A DNA stretch of 64,000 nucleotides from Herbaspirillum rhizosphaerae (GTDB taxonomy: Bacteria > Pseudomonadota > Gammaproteobacteria > Burkholderiales > Burkholderiaceae_D): contig NZ_LFLU01000009.1 of assembly GCF_001189965.1 (NCBI RefSeq), positions 1 to 64,000 on the forward strand, read 5' to 3'. Within the stretch, counting starts at the first letter, position 1. Each line of letters opens with the position of its first letter. The notes beneath the pieces were generated by a model that saw only the letters and a list, made by a program, of their open reading frames with translations, had not been told where the DNA came from and searched no databases. This document shows positions 1-8,703 of the stretch, piece after piece. Position numbers and translations under genes: made by a program.

Positions 1-12
1 TAGAACACAATT

Positions 13-32
13 CTGCTTATGACCATAAGCAG
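13..32. promoter_or_regulatory. inverted repeat upstream of the istA remnant
   Basis: A perfect 9-bp inverted repeat (CTGCTTATG, two bases, CATAAGCAG) directly precedes the GTG start of the transposase remnant and overlaps its Shine-Dalgarno-like AGGAG. It could form a small hairpin in the leader of the transposase mRNA or be part of the element's end. The left terminus of the element lies outside the window, so the role is inference. Confidence 0.4.
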
Positions 33-41
33 GAGATCGGA

Positions 42-420
42 GTGATCGACGTGGCATTACTTGGAATTATTCGACGCTGGCACCTTCGTGACCAGGTCCC
101 ATTGCGAGAGATCGCCAGACGTTTAGGCATCTCACGAAACACCGTCAGGCGATACATTCGCGCGGAAACCATTGAGCCAGCCTACGCAGACAGGCGTCCT
201 CGAAGTTCTCTGGACAAGTACACACGTAAACTCTCGGCCTGGTTAAAGACCGAAGCGGCCAAATCACGCAAGCAACGTCGTACGTTAAAACAACTCCATC
301 TGGAGCTGCGCGCGTTGGGTTATGAGGGGTCGTACGATCGGGTCGCGGCCTTCGCCAGACGTTGGAAGGTGGATCAATTGGAGAGGGTCAATTCCGCGAG
401 CAAATCAACAGTTTCACTTC
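42..420 (+). pseudogene. istA: truncated IS21-family transposase (istA remnant)
   Basis: The first about 125 codons encode the N-terminal part of an IS21-type IstA: a helix-turn-helix (LGISRNTVRRYIR, residues 28-40), a basic linker and the start of the region that precedes the DDE core (QLERVNSASK, residues 113-122). Full IstA proteins are about 340-500 residues. Here the similarity stops near position 420 and the frame runs on into sequence antisense to the neighbouring hydrolase. No DDE catalytic core and no istB follow. The start is GTG with AGGAG upstream. It is an inactive relic and marks an old insertion or recombination boundary at the left of this accessory region. The exact break point is uncertain by some tens of bases. 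Confidence 0.75.
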
Positions 421-539
421 TACAAAACGAGGAGGAAATTCTTTCTGAAAACTTCCCCCGCGAATTTCTTCTGGTTTCAGCGTGCAGGACGCTTGGGGCG
501 TTTGTCGAATCGTGTTGCCGAGAACCAGGTTCCTTCAGC

Positions 540-1508
540 TTATTTCACACCACCAAAGGGATAGGGGATGAATGTATATCCGACGCGTGTGCGCAGAAGA
601 TGGCCGAGTCCAGGAAATGGCTGGTGAGCGGCGGCGACAATGACACGATCCGCAGCAGCTTCGGCAAAGATTTTCGCTCTGGCCTTGGCGGCCATTGGAG
701 AGTCGGTGTCGAAGACAATCGTGACCTGCGGTTGTGCGAATTGAATAGCACCCACATGCATCACATCCCCCCACACCAGCATGCGTTGTCCCTCCGACTC
801 AACTTTGTAGACGGTATGGCCAAGCGTATGTCCAGCCGCTGAGACAGCCTGAATGCCTGGAGTCAGCTCAACGTTGCCGTCGAAGGGCTTGATGCGCCCC
901 GTCTCCTTGTAGGGTCTGAGCGCAGATTCAGCGAATGGGAAAAATGGCCGATGTCCTTCCGGCGCAGTCTTCGCTTGTTGGGCATCCGTCCAATAGGAAA
1001 ATTCACGGCGATCGAGGCGTATGACGGCATTCGGAAATGCTTCACCAGATGGTGTCAGCAATCCTCCGACATGATCCGGGTGGAGATGGGTAAGGTATAC
1101 CTCATCGACTTGTTCGGGGCGGTAACCCGAGGCCGTCAGATTTTTTAGCAGTTGTCCGAGGCTCGGTCCAAATATGCCGCTGGGACCGGTGCCACTATCG
1201 ATCAGGACAAGCTTGTCGCCGGTGTTGATCAGGAAGCCGTTCACTGAAGCGGGAACCACCGGCCCTTGAAACGATGCGTTCAGCGCATTTTCCACTTTCT
1301 TTGGAGTTGTATTGGTCAGCAGCTTGCCTGGTTCAAGATCAATGGTCCCATCGTGAAGGGCTGTGACCTCGAAGCGGCCCAGCATCATCCGATAGAAGCC
1401 AGGTGCTTGAAATTTCTGCATGGGTGCCGCGGCCCAGCAAGCTCCAGCGAGCAGAGCCGTGGCCACCAGTGAAGCGCTACGCAGCGCAATTTTTGTCGTC
1501 AGATTCAT
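540..1508 (-). CDS. periplasmic metallo-beta-lactamase-fold hydrolase
   Basis: This 322-residue protein has an N-terminal signal peptide (hydrophobic residues about 9-22, Ala-rich cleavage near 28), so export to the periplasm is likely. It carries the metal-binding motif THLHPDHVGG with H141, H143, D145 and H146, then the later ligands AGHTLGHT, a WGD aspartate and AAHQPF, giving a complete two-metal centre. Exported members of this subgroup include lactonases and other hydrolases; the substrate cannot be read from sequence. It is transcribed divergently from a LysR gene across a 250-bp region with repeated ATTGGA elements, so control by that regulator is likely. Its 3' end abuts the istA remnant. 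Confidence 0.85.
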   Translation of the reverse strand: MNLTTKIALRSASLVATALLAGACWAAAPMQKFQAPGFYRMMLGRFEVTALHDGTIDLEPGKLLTNTTPKKVENALNASFQGPVVPASVNGFLINTGDKLVLIDSGTGPSGIFGPSLGQLLKNLTASGYRPEQVDEVYLTHLHPDHVGGLLTPSGEAFPNAVIRLDRREFSYWTDAQQAKTAPEGHRPFFPFAESALRPYKETGRIKPFDGNVELTPGIQAVSAAGHTLGHTVYKVESEGQRMLVWGDVMHVGAIQFAQPQVTIVFDTDSPMAAKARAKIFAEAAADRVIVAAAHQPFPGLGHLLRTRVGYTFIPYPFGGVK

Positions 1509-1604
1509 GTTGGTCTCTTAGGTAGTGGAGAGATCGATCAGGCATGCGCGGGTTTGAATGTTCCTGGCGTGATGATCTTGAAAAAGAGTTTAAATGGAAT
1601 AATT

Positions 1605-1656
1605 TTCTCCATTGGAGAATATAAAGAAGCACATTGGATAGTTAATTGATCCAATG
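1605..1656. promoter_or_regulatory. candidate LysR binding sites between the hydrolase and its regulator
   Basis: Two inverted repeats lie in the divergent intergenic region. TTCTCC-ATT-GGAGAA occupies 1605-1619, and CATTGGAT-N9-ATCCAATG occupies 1632-1656. The element ATTGGA recurs at 1611 and 1633 and inverted at 1650-1655. The second repeat fits the interrupted dyad (T-N11-A class) bound by LysR-type regulators. Position and symmetry are seen directly; binding is inferred. Confidence 0.5.
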
Positions 1657-1759
1657 CTTGAGTCGTCATAAAATCGCTAAAAGAGTACGCACCGCCCGGT
1701 CGCGAGCGGGATGACATCAGGCGCGCCCGGGCTACAACTCACGACATCGCAAAGAAACC

Positions 1760-2668
1760 ATGTTTGAAGACAACCTCAACGGCATTGTGACCTTTCTGAC
1801 GGTGGTCGAGGCTGGCAGCTTCGCCGGTGCGGCGACCCGCATCAACGTCACTCGCTCCGCCGTCGCCAAATCGATCGCAAAGCTGGAGGCTCGCCTCGGT
1901 CTCCGCTTGTTTCATCGCACCACCCGGCAACAGACGCTTACCGACGAGGGTGGCCGATACTACGAACACTGTAGTCGGCTGCTGACGAATTTGCGAGACA
2001 TGGAATCGGTTTTGCAGGATGGGCGACAAGGACTGGAGGGGCGAATTCGCGTGAGCGCCCCCATTCTTTTCGGTCGTCGCTGCGTGGCGCCTGTACTGCG
2101 ATCGTTGATTCGCGAACATCCCCGGCTTGAGCTGGAGGCGGAATTTTCAGACGTGATTGTGGACGTGTTGGCGGACGGGTTCGACCTGGCAATCCGAATC
2201 GGATCTATCGCGGATTCAACGAGCCTGGTTGCGCGCAAGATCGGAGGACAGCAGATGGCAATCTTTGCCTCGCCGGCCTATCTGGCGAAAAATGGCTGGC
2301 CGTCCAGCGTGGCCGACCTGAAGCAGCACACGGGTATTCTTTACGGCCGCACGATCCAGGCGCGTACCTGGCGCGTTCGTGATGTGGACGGTTCCAGCCG
2401 GGAGGTGCTTTTAAACAGCCGGGAACGTTACGACGATCTCCAGGCTGTTGCCGATTCAGCTGTCCACGACGGCGGATTAGCCTGGTTGCCGCGCTGGTTG
2501 GGTGCGCCCTATCTGGCTTCCGGAGAATTGGCACTCGTCATGGATATGGACCGGGTGCTGTCGGTCGATATCTACGCAGTATGGCCGCAGAACAAATATC
2601 TGCCTCTCAGGACTCGGACCCTGATTGACGCCCTAGTGGCTCAGGTTCCTGTCCTCATGGGGGAGTAG
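1760..2668 (+). CDS. LysR-family transcriptional regulator
   Basis: This 302-residue protein has an N-terminal winged helix-turn-helix at residues about 5-62 (FAGAATRINVTRSAVAKSIAKLE) and a C-terminal effector-binding domain of the CrgA-like type (LADGFDLAIRIG, SPAYLAKNGWP). Members bind DNA as tetramers and usually control a divergently transcribed neighbour, here the exported metallo-hydrolase gene. The start ATG at 1760 gives a full-length family member. The effector is unknown. Confidence 0.9.
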   Translation: MFEDNLNGIVTFLTVVEAGSFAGAATRINVTRSAVAKSIAKLEARLGLRLFHRTTRQQTLTDEGGRYYEHCSRLLTNLRDMESVLQDGRQGLEGRIRVSAPILFGRRCVAPVLRSLIREHPRLELEAEFSDVIVDVLADGFDLAIRIGSIADSTSLVARKIGGQQMAIFASPAYLAKNGWPSSVADLKQHTGILYGRTIQARTWRVRDVDGSSREVLLNSRERYDDLQAVADSAVHDGGLAWLPRWLGAPYLASGELALVMDMDRVLSVDIYAVWPQNKYLPLRTRTLIDALVAQVPVLMGE

Positions 2669-3040
2669 GTCAATAGCCGGCGCGAGTTTTATGCCGTGCC
2701 GGCGCCTCGTATCGCCTGTGAAATCAGCTGTCCCAGTTCTGTATCTAGGGCGCCTGGCCTGGCATCTCGCAATCGGCCGTCATTTCGGTCATCCCGCAGC
2801 AATCACGCGCACCAGCGTCCAACGAACAAGTGTGACTTCGGTTTCAACACTATTTCACCGTCTTGATGACGGACATCCTTCCTCGGCGTGACTCTTTTTG
2901 TCCGCCTCAAACGTCCTGACTACAAATGCACGGCAGACGTGTTTCATCAACTCTCTCGTGTGTTGCCGGTAAATGCCGGTTCTCGTCATGCCGCTCCTGC
3001 GGCAACGGCGTGTCCATCAATATAAGGAAAGGAAGTAATC
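2669..3040. other. intergenic gap without a recognisable gene
   Basis: The 372-bp stretch between the LysR gene and the next dehydrogenase holds only short open frames with no recognisable similarity. I see no RNA gene or clear terminator. A purine-rich AAGGAAAGGAA at its end (3024-3034) is the ribosome binding site of the next gene. The stretch may contain decayed sequence. Confidence 0.5.
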
Positions 3041-3823
3041 GTGCAACTTAAAGACAAGTACGCAATCGTTTATGGTGCAGCAGGAGCCGTCGGAAGCTCC
3101 GTGGCCCGCGCTTTTGCGCGAGCGGGGGCCACGGTGTTCCTGACGGGCCGGACTCTTGCCAAGGTGCAAGCGGTCGCAACTGAAATCGGCGGCGCGGCTG
3201 AAGCTGCCGAAGTCGATGCGCTCGATGAGCACGCAATCGAAAGACATTTGAAATCTGTGGTCGACAAGGTCGGAAGGGTCGACATTTCCTTCAATGCCGT
3301 CGGTATTCGCAACACGACATTGCAGGGTACCGCCTTAAGCAATCTGGATATAGAGCAGTTCTCACTGCCGATAGCCACCTATACCAAGTCGTATTTTTTG
3401 ACGTCCCGGCTTGCCGCCCGACAAATGATCCAGCAAAAATCGGGTGTCATCATGACGGTGACATCGACTCCCTCGCGAATAGGTATCCCATTGATGGGTG
3501 GCGTGGGGCCGGCGATGAGCGCGGTCGAATCCTTGACGCGCGGTCTGTCTGCGGAGCTTGCACCTTACGGCATTCGCGTGGTCGGCCTTCGCCCTCACGG
3601 AATGCCGGAGTCTGACACGATCAAGGAAGTCTTTGGACTTCATGCCAAGGCATGGGGGATGACCTGGGAACAATTTCAAGGTGTGATCGCTGGAAGAACT
3701 CACACCAAGCGGCTGTCGTCGCTTTCGGAAATGGCCCACATGGCAGTCTTTGCCGCCTCCGATCAGGCGAGCGGGCTGACGGGGACGACTCTCAACTTAA
3801 GCTTGGGCAGCCTCGACGATTAA
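3041..3823 (+). CDS. atypical short-chain dehydrogenase/reductase-like protein
   Basis: This 260-residue Rossmann protein has the dinucleotide-binding motif GAAGAVG (residues about 13-19) and the usual SDR core up to the ELAPYGIRV helix. Where classical members have the catalytic YxxxK, this protein reads GPAMSAVESL, so both Tyr and Lys are replaced. Ser at the TVTSTPS position is kept. It may be a divergent or enoyl-reductase-like SDR with another proton donor, or a non-catalytic family member. The GTG start at 3041 is chosen because AAGGAAAGGAA lies seven bases upstream. It opens a rightward run of redox genes reaching 8102. Confidence 0.75.
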   Translation: MQLKDKYAIVYGAAGAVGSSVARAFARAGATVFLTGRTLAKVQAVATEIGGAAEAAEVDALDEHAIERHLKSVVDKVGRVDISFNAVGIRNTTLQGTALSNLDIEQFSLPIATYTKSYFLTSRLAARQMIQQKSGVIMTVTSTPSRIGIPLMGGVGPAMSAVESLTRGLSAELAPYGIRVVGLRPHGMPESDTIKEVFGLHAKAWGMTWEQFQGVIAGRTHTKRLSSLSEMAHMAVFAASDQASGLTGTTLNLSLGSLDD

Positions 3824-3943
3824 CCCTGGTGCGCTGCCTTCCACCTGTCAGGCAGGCAGAAATCGATACTTGAAAACGCTGCGCATCGTTTCTGACGCGC
3901 AGCGCCTCCACAGCGTAGAGAGCCGGATATCACAAGGATCCTC

Positions 3944-4711
3944 ATGAGACTCACCAATCGCACTATCCTCATCACAGGCGGTTCCGCAGGTATTGGCCTT
4001 GCGTTCGCCCTGAAGTTCGCCGACCTCGGCAATACCGTCATCGTGACCGGCCGACGTCAAGCTGCGCTTGACCGGATCAACGCGAAATATCCGGAACTCC
4101 ATACCATCCGCAGCGACGTCGGCAATCCCGCGGAGATCACTTCCCTCGCTGCGAGGATGAAGGCGGATTTTCCCAAACTCGACGTGCTCGTCAACAATGC
4201 GGGGATCAGTCGCTACAGAAACCTCACAACCTCTGCAGCGGGCCTGGACGAACTGATGGAAGAGGTGAACATCAACGTAGGCGGCGTAGTTCGCATGACC
4301 TCCGCGTTCATGGACATCCTCACAACCAATAAGGGAACCTTGATCAATGTATCTTCAGGTCTCGCCTTCGTGCCGCTACCGTGCCTGCCCATTTACTGCG
4401 CGACCAAGGCGGCGATTCACTCCTACACCCAGTCGCTGCGATTTCAGCTGGAAGATGCAGACGTGGAAATCATCGAGATCATGCCGCCTGCGGTAAAGAC
4501 CGACATGACGAAAGATGTGTCCGACGACGATGGCATCACGCTGATCACAGCCGACGAACTGGTAGCGCTTTCCATTGACGCCCTCAGAAAAGGGCGGCTC
4601 GAAATCCATCCCGGCCAATCCCGGCAACTTTCCTTCATGCGCCGTCTCGCTCCCGATTTCATCAATCGTCAACTCTGGAAGGCCGCCAGAAAATTTGTAC
4701 CTGTCATTTAG
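3944..4711 (+). CDS. short-chain dehydrogenase/reductase (DltE-like)
   Basis: This 255-residue classical SDR has TGGSAGIG at residues 10-17 for NAD(P) binding, the NNAG motif near residue 85, and the catalytic Ser of VSSG followed by YCATK (YxxxK) near residue 150. Closest in style are DltE-type oxidoreductases, which reduce or oxidise small carbonyl or hydroxyl substrates in the cytoplasm. It follows the preceding dehydrogenase by 120 bp on the same strand. The substrate is unknown. Confidence 0.88.
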   Translation: MRLTNRTILITGGSAGIGLAFALKFADLGNTVIVTGRRQAALDRINAKYPELHTIRSDVGNPAEITSLAARMKADFPKLDVLVNNAGISRYRNLTTSAAGLDELMEEVNINVGGVVRMTSAFMDILTTNKGTLINVSSGLAFVPLPCLPIYCATKAAIHSYTQSLRFQLEDADVEIIEIMPPAVKTDMTKDVSDDDGITLITADELVALSIDALRKGRLEIHPGQSRQLSFMRRLAPDFINRQLWKAARKFVPVI

Positions 4712-4781
4712 GTATGTCTGACATTGCGCCGGGGCAGCCCGGCCTTCGGAATCACTGTCTGTATCCGGAAAAGAATTTATC

Positions 4782-5285
4782 ATGAACAAACGCAAGCTCT
4801 CGCTGAAAAAGACGACGAAGCATCGCAGCTATTCCACCGGTTTCGTGGTGAGCCAGTCGCCCGAAGCGGTTTTCGCTGCCATCAATAATGTGCGCGAATG
4901 GTGGTCTGAAAGCATAGAAGGCAGCACCGATAAAATCGGCGCGCATTTCAGACATCATCTCCTGGATGTGCACCGGTGTGACATTGAGATCACTGATCTC
5001 GTCCCCGGAGAAAAAGTCGTATGGACCGTCGTCGATAACTACTTTAGTTTTATCCAGGACAAGACCGAGTGGAAAGGCACTTACATTGTTTTCGACATCA
5101 TCAGGATAGGAGGAAAGACGGAAGTCCGTTTCACTCACGTGGGCCTTGTTCCCGAGTATGAATGCTATGGAGTTTGCACAAATGCATGGGATGGCCTGAT
5201 CAACGGCAGTTTGCGTGACTTAATTCAGCGGGGAAAAGGGCAGCCTGATTCCAGCACAGATCATGAACCGTTGCCTGCTTACTGA
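4782..5285 (+). CDS. SRPBCC/START-like (AHSA1-type) protein
   Basis: This 167-residue protein shows the SRPBCC hydrophobic-pocket fold signature: STGFVVSQSPEAVFAAI near the N-terminus, an internal W-rich stretch (REWWSESIEG) and the C-terminal helix with AWDGLINGSLRDLI. Such proteins bind lipophilic ligands or act as small cyclases and hydrolases. It sits 70 bp after an SDR and only 11 bp before an alcohol dehydrogenase, so it is probably cotranscribed with both. No enzymatic residues can be named. Confidence 0.75.
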   Translation: MNKRKLSLKKTTKHRSYSTGFVVSQSPEAVFAAINNVREWWSESIEGSTDKIGAHFRHHLLDVHRCDIEITDLVPGEKVVWTVVDNYFSFIQDKTEWKGTYIVFDIIRIGGKTEVRFTHVGLVPEYECYGVCTNAWDGLINGSLRDLIQRGKGQPDSSTDHEPLPAY

Positions 5286-5296
5286 AGGAGACATCA

Positions 5297-6301
5297 ATGA
5301 AATCGGTCAGACTGCGAGCGCCCGGAGGATTGAAAAATCTCAGCTTGGTTGAGGAAGATCCTCCTCGCCCTGAATCAGGTGAAGTGTTGGTCAGAATACA
5401 CGCCTCTTCGTTGAACTACCGCGATCTCTTCATCGTGCGCGGGGAAGCGCCATGCGATGACGGTCGTGTTCCTTTGTCAGACGGTGCGGGCGAAGTTGTC
5501 GCGATAGGCGACGATGTCGATGAATGGAAAGTCGGAGACGCCGTTGTCAGTACGTTTTATCCTTATTGGCAGGGAGGAGCCATGACGCCCGCAACCCGGC
5601 GGGATATCCCAGGCGAAAGTTTTGACGGTTTTGCCCGCGAGTACGTATGCATGCCGGCGAGCGCTTTCACGAAGGCGCCCGAGGGGTATACACATGTTGA
5701 AGCTGCCACGCTGACTTGCACCGGAGTAACTGCCTGGAGAGGCCTGGTGGTATCCGGTCAGGTGAAACCCGGCGATACGGTATTGATTCTCGGGACAGGG
5801 AGCGTATCGCTGTTCGCATTACAGTTTGCGAAAGCTGCGGGTGCGCAGGTCATCGCGACTTCTTCTTCCGACGAAAAGCTGGAGAAGCTCAAGCTTCTCG
5901 GGGCGGACGCCTTCATAAACTACAAGACCGATCCGGATTGGGGCGGCACGGCCAGAGTTCTTACGGACGGACGCGGAGTCGATCATGTTATCGAGGTCGG
6001 CGGACCCGACACGCTGGCGCAATCGATCGCAGCGTGCAGGACAGGCGGCCACATTGCTCTAATTGGCGTATTGACCGGTTTTGCGGGGCAGATATCCATT
6101 CCAGCCTTATTCTCAAATCAGATCCGGCTGAGCGGGATCTCGATTGGTAGCAGGGCAGACCAGGAAGATATGATTCGAGCGATCAACGTCAATCGTTTGA
6201 GACCCGTTGTCGACAGCTGTTTCCCGCTGCAAGAAATTGCCGCTGCTTTTGAGCACTATCAATCCCAAGTACACTTTGGAAAAGTCTGCCTCGAACTCTG
6301 A
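5297..6301 (+). CDS. NAD(P)-dependent alcohol dehydrogenase / quinone oxidoreductase family (MDR)
   Basis: This 334-residue medium-chain dehydrogenase has the GroES-like N-terminal domain (NYRDLFIVRGEAP, LSDGAGEVVAIG) and the Rossmann domain with LGTGSVSLFALQFAKAAG near residues 163-180. The Cys/His cluster of the structural zinc is not evident, so it is closer to the quinone-reductase-like branch that reduces activated C=C or carbonyl groups. AAGGAG lies eight bases upstream of the ATG, and the gene follows the START-like gene by 11 bp, which supports an operon. Confidence 0.85.
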   Translation: MKSVRLRAPGGLKNLSLVEEDPPRPESGEVLVRIHASSLNYRDLFIVRGEAPCDDGRVPLSDGAGEVVAIGDDVDEWKVGDAVVSTFYPYWQGGAMTPATRRDIPGESFDGFAREYVCMPASAFTKAPEGYTHVEAATLTCTGVTAWRGLVVSGQVKPGDTVLILGTGSVSLFALQFAKAAGAQVIATSSSDEKLEKLKLLGADAFINYKTDPDWGGTARVLTDGRGVDHVIEVGGPDTLAQSIAACRTGGHIALIGVLTGFAGQISIPALFSNQIRLSGISIGSRADQEDMIRAINVNRLRPVVDSCFPLQEIAAAFEHYQSQVHFGKVCLEL

Positions 6302-6414
6302 GATTTCCACGATTGCCGGCCCGCTATTTCAGACGATGAGGTTTGGTCTTGCAGATTGACTCTTTTTTCAAGGTTCATTCGTCTTAGCTAGACTTGGACA
6401 ATGGAGTGCAAATC

Positions 6415-7170
6415 ATGAATCTCAACAGCAAGAATGTCATCGTTACCGGCGGAAGCCGCGGTCTTGGGCTCGGACTGGTCGAAGCTCTGGTTGCACAGGG
6501 CGCCAAGGTGACGGTTGTCGCCCGTGGCGTCGAGGCGCTCGCGTCTGCTCAGGCTCGTCTGGGCGTCGCTACGATCGCGGCCGATGTGACGGACGAAGCC
6601 GCTGCTCATCGCATCCTTGGTGAGGTCCGCCCGGATATTCTCATCCTTAACGCGGGTGCGAAGCCTCGGATGGAGCGGCTGGATCAGGTGAGTTGGGCGG
6701 ATTTCACGGCGACCTGGGATACCGACGTCAAGGCCGGGCTCTATTGGTTGCAAGCGGCCCTCAACCTGCCACTCAATCCCGGAAGTCGTGTCCTCACAGT
6801 TTCCAGCGGCGCTGCCGTGAACGGTTCTCCGTTATCGGGAGGCTATGCCGGCGCCAAACGCATGCTCTGGACCATGGCCAAGTACGCCAACGGCGTCGCG
6901 GAGAAGAAGAATCTGGACATCAGCTTCCAGACGATCGTGCCGCAGCAAATGGTTCTCGGCACCGGAGTCGGGGACGCGGGAGCCAACGCCTACGCGCATG
7001 TTGCAGGCGTCACGCCGGAAGAATTTGTCGTTCGCTTTGGCGCCCCGATGCCGCCTCGCCAGTTCGGTGAAATGGTCGTCTCCCTGCTGGACGATCCGCA
7101 GTTTTCCGGCGCCGTCGCATTCGGAATCAAGGGTGCGGGGATCTCGGTACTGGAAGGAGCCGGAGCGTGA
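6415..7170 (+). CDS. short-chain dehydrogenase/reductase
   Basis: This 251-residue SDR has TGGSRGLGLGL at the nucleotide-binding site, LNAGAKP in place of NNAG, the catalytic Ser in VSSGAA and GYAGAKR as YxxxK. The ATG at 6415 has GGAG seven bases upstream and is preferred to an in-frame TTG at 6394. Its last bases overlap the start of the following sigma factor gene in a GTGA arrangement, so the two are translationally coupled. Linkage of an oxidoreductase to an ECF sigma factor with a C-terminal extension suggests it is part of that sigma factor's regulon. Confidence 0.87.
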   Translation: MNLNSKNVIVTGGSRGLGLGLVEALVAQGAKVTVVARGVEALASAQARLGVATIAADVTDEAAAHRILGEVRPDILILNAGAKPRMERLDQVSWADFTATWDTDVKAGLYWLQAALNLPLNPGSRVLTVSSGAAVNGSPLSGGYAGAKRMLWTMAKYANGVAEKKNLDISFQTIVPQQMVLGTGVGDAGANAYAHVAGVTPEEFVVRFGAPMPPRQFGEMVVSLLDDPQFSGAVAFGIKGAGISVLEGAGA

Positions 7171-8102
7171 GCGCCGGGCCGCCTTCCGGGAACGGCGACC
7201 GCAAAGCGGAGATCCTTGCCGTTGCCGGCCAACTGCGGCCCGAGTTGCACCGCTACTGCGCGCGCCTCATGGGATCGGTTATCGACGGAGAGGACGTTGT
7301 GCAGGACACGCTCATCCGGGCCTTGGAGGCATTGCCGGATCTGGATGAGGCAACACCGCTTCGACCGTGGCTGTTCCGAATCGCACATAACCGCGCTCTC
7401 GACCTGCTGCGCAGCCGGGTGGTGCGAAAAGCCGAGCCAATGGTTGCGGCTTCGGATGTCGTCGATTTGGCCAACCCTGATCCCGTGGAGACGTTGATGC
7501 GCCAGGAAGCTGTTAAAACCGCGGTATCCCGTTTTGCGGAATTACCCCTCGTTCAACGCAGCGTCGTTATTCTGAAGGATGTGCTCGACGAATCGCTGGT
7601 AGAGATCGCCGCCCTGCTCGATCTTACCGTCGATGCCGTGAAAGGCCATTTGGCAAGAGGACGCACGCGCCTTCGTGAAATCAACGCCCAGACCAGCCAG
7701 CGTCAAGAACCGGGGCCGGCATCCGAGGCGGTCGCACGCTATGTGGCTCTGTTCAACCAACGAGACTGGGATGGCTTGCGGGCGCTTCTGGCTGACGACG
7801 TTAAACTCAATCAATCCACGTATCCGCTGCGCGTCGGAGCGGCAGACGTCGGCATGTTCTTCACCATTTATGCCAAGATTGACGGCGTGTGGCTTGTCCC
7901 TGGCTGGCTTGAGGGACGGGAGGTCATTGCGGTCTTCGAAGACCGCGATAATCCGAAACCGAGCTACATCATGTGGCTGGAATGGAAGAACGGAAGAATC
8001 AGTTTCATCCGTGACTATCGCTATTCCCGCTACGTCGCTGCCGATGCAGAACTGGTGTTGGCGCCAGGTATGAAACCATCCAGCGGCAACACTGCTCATT
8101 GA
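7167..8102 (+). CDS. ECF RNA polymerase sigma factor with SnoaL-like C-terminal domain
   Basis: This 311-residue protein has sigma region 2 (DGEDVVQDTLIRALEAL, RPWLFRIAHNRALD) at residues about 30-80 and region 4 (RSVVILKDVLDESLVEIAALL) at about 128-170. An extra domain of about 120 residues (ARYVALFNQRDWDGLRALL) resembles the SnoaL/NTF2 fold. ECF41- and ECF56-like sigma factors carry such an extension, which replaces an anti-sigma factor and senses a ligand or tunes activity. I see no anti-sigma gene next door. The GTG start overlaps the upstream SDR stop by four bases. The ligand is unknown. Confidence 0.88.
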   Translation: MSAGPPSGNGDRKAEILAVAGQLRPELHRYCARLMGSVIDGEDVVQDTLIRALEALPDLDEATPLRPWLFRIAHNRALDLLRSRVVRKAEPMVAASDVVDLANPDPVETLMRQEAVKTAVSRFAELPLVQRSVVILKDVLDESLVEIAALLDLTVDAVKGHLARGRTRLREINAQTSQRQEPGPASEAVARYVALFNQRDWDGLRALLADDVKLNQSTYPLRVGAADVGMFFTIYAKIDGVWLVPGWLEGREVIAVFEDRDNPKPSYIMWLEWKNGRISFIRDYRYSRYVAADAELVLAPGMKPSSGNTAH

Positions 8103-8250
8103 CGATTGTTGGCTCGGCAGATTCCGGATTTTGTCTGAGATTGAAAGGGATGCCGCCGGATTGCAGAGGCGGCAAGCAATGCGGGCAACCGCACGTTTTT
8201 CGTTCTGAAAAAAACGCCCGACCGTGTCTGGCCAGACGCGCTATTGTTGA

Positions 8251-8664
8251 TCAGCCGGGAGGCATCTTGTCGAAGGCAGGTAAAGCGGGATCGAGATAAT
8301 CCCACGTCTGAGCGCGCATACGGTAAGTGACGACCTGTGGCTTATAACGACCCGGATCGTCCAGGCTCGCCGCATGAACCGTGAAGATTTGCGGCATGGC
8401 TGCAAAACGCATATAGACCGGGGAACCGCAGCGTGGGCAGAATGCGCGCGTCTTCACATTCCCGCTGTCGGCGACCATGTCCCATTGCGTCGCTTCGCCG
8501 GTAAGCTTTACACCGTCAGCAGCGAAGGTCAGATAGGAACCATGGCCGGTGCCGCTTTTTCGCTGGCAGTCGCGGCACTGGCAGTGATTCATAAAGAACG
8601 GCTCGCCGGGAATTTCGTAGCGAATCGCGCCGCAGGCGCATCCGCCGGTGTAGGTATCGCTCAT
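8251..8664 (-). CDS. GFA (glutathione-dependent formaldehyde-activating-like) family protein
   Basis: This 137-residue CENP-V/GFA-fold protein has the zinc-binding cysteines GGCACGAIRYE at the N-terminus, HCQCRDCQRKSG at about 28-39 and FCPRCGSPVY at about 76-85. The founding member was described as speeding S-hydroxymethylglutathione formation, but most members have no proven reaction. It is the last gene of the leftward group that includes the ArsR/START pair, 39 bp beyond the START gene, and may be cotranscribed with it. Confidence 0.88.
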   Translation of the reverse strand: MSDTYTGGCACGAIRYEIPGEPFFMNHCQCRDCQRKSGTGHGSYLTFAADGVKLTGEATQWDMVADSGNVKTRAFCPRCGSPVYMRFAAMPQIFTVHAASLDDPGRYKPQVVTYRMRAQTWDYLDPALPAFDKMPPG

Positions 8665-8703
8665 GCATTTCTCCTGTCTTGAAGCATAGTTCGCCGGTGC
8701 TTC

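Noticed and set aside
420..842. Continuation of the istA frame to 842
   Set aside because: It is antisense to the exported metallo-hydrolase and has no transposase similarity; only the first about 125 codons are real remnant.
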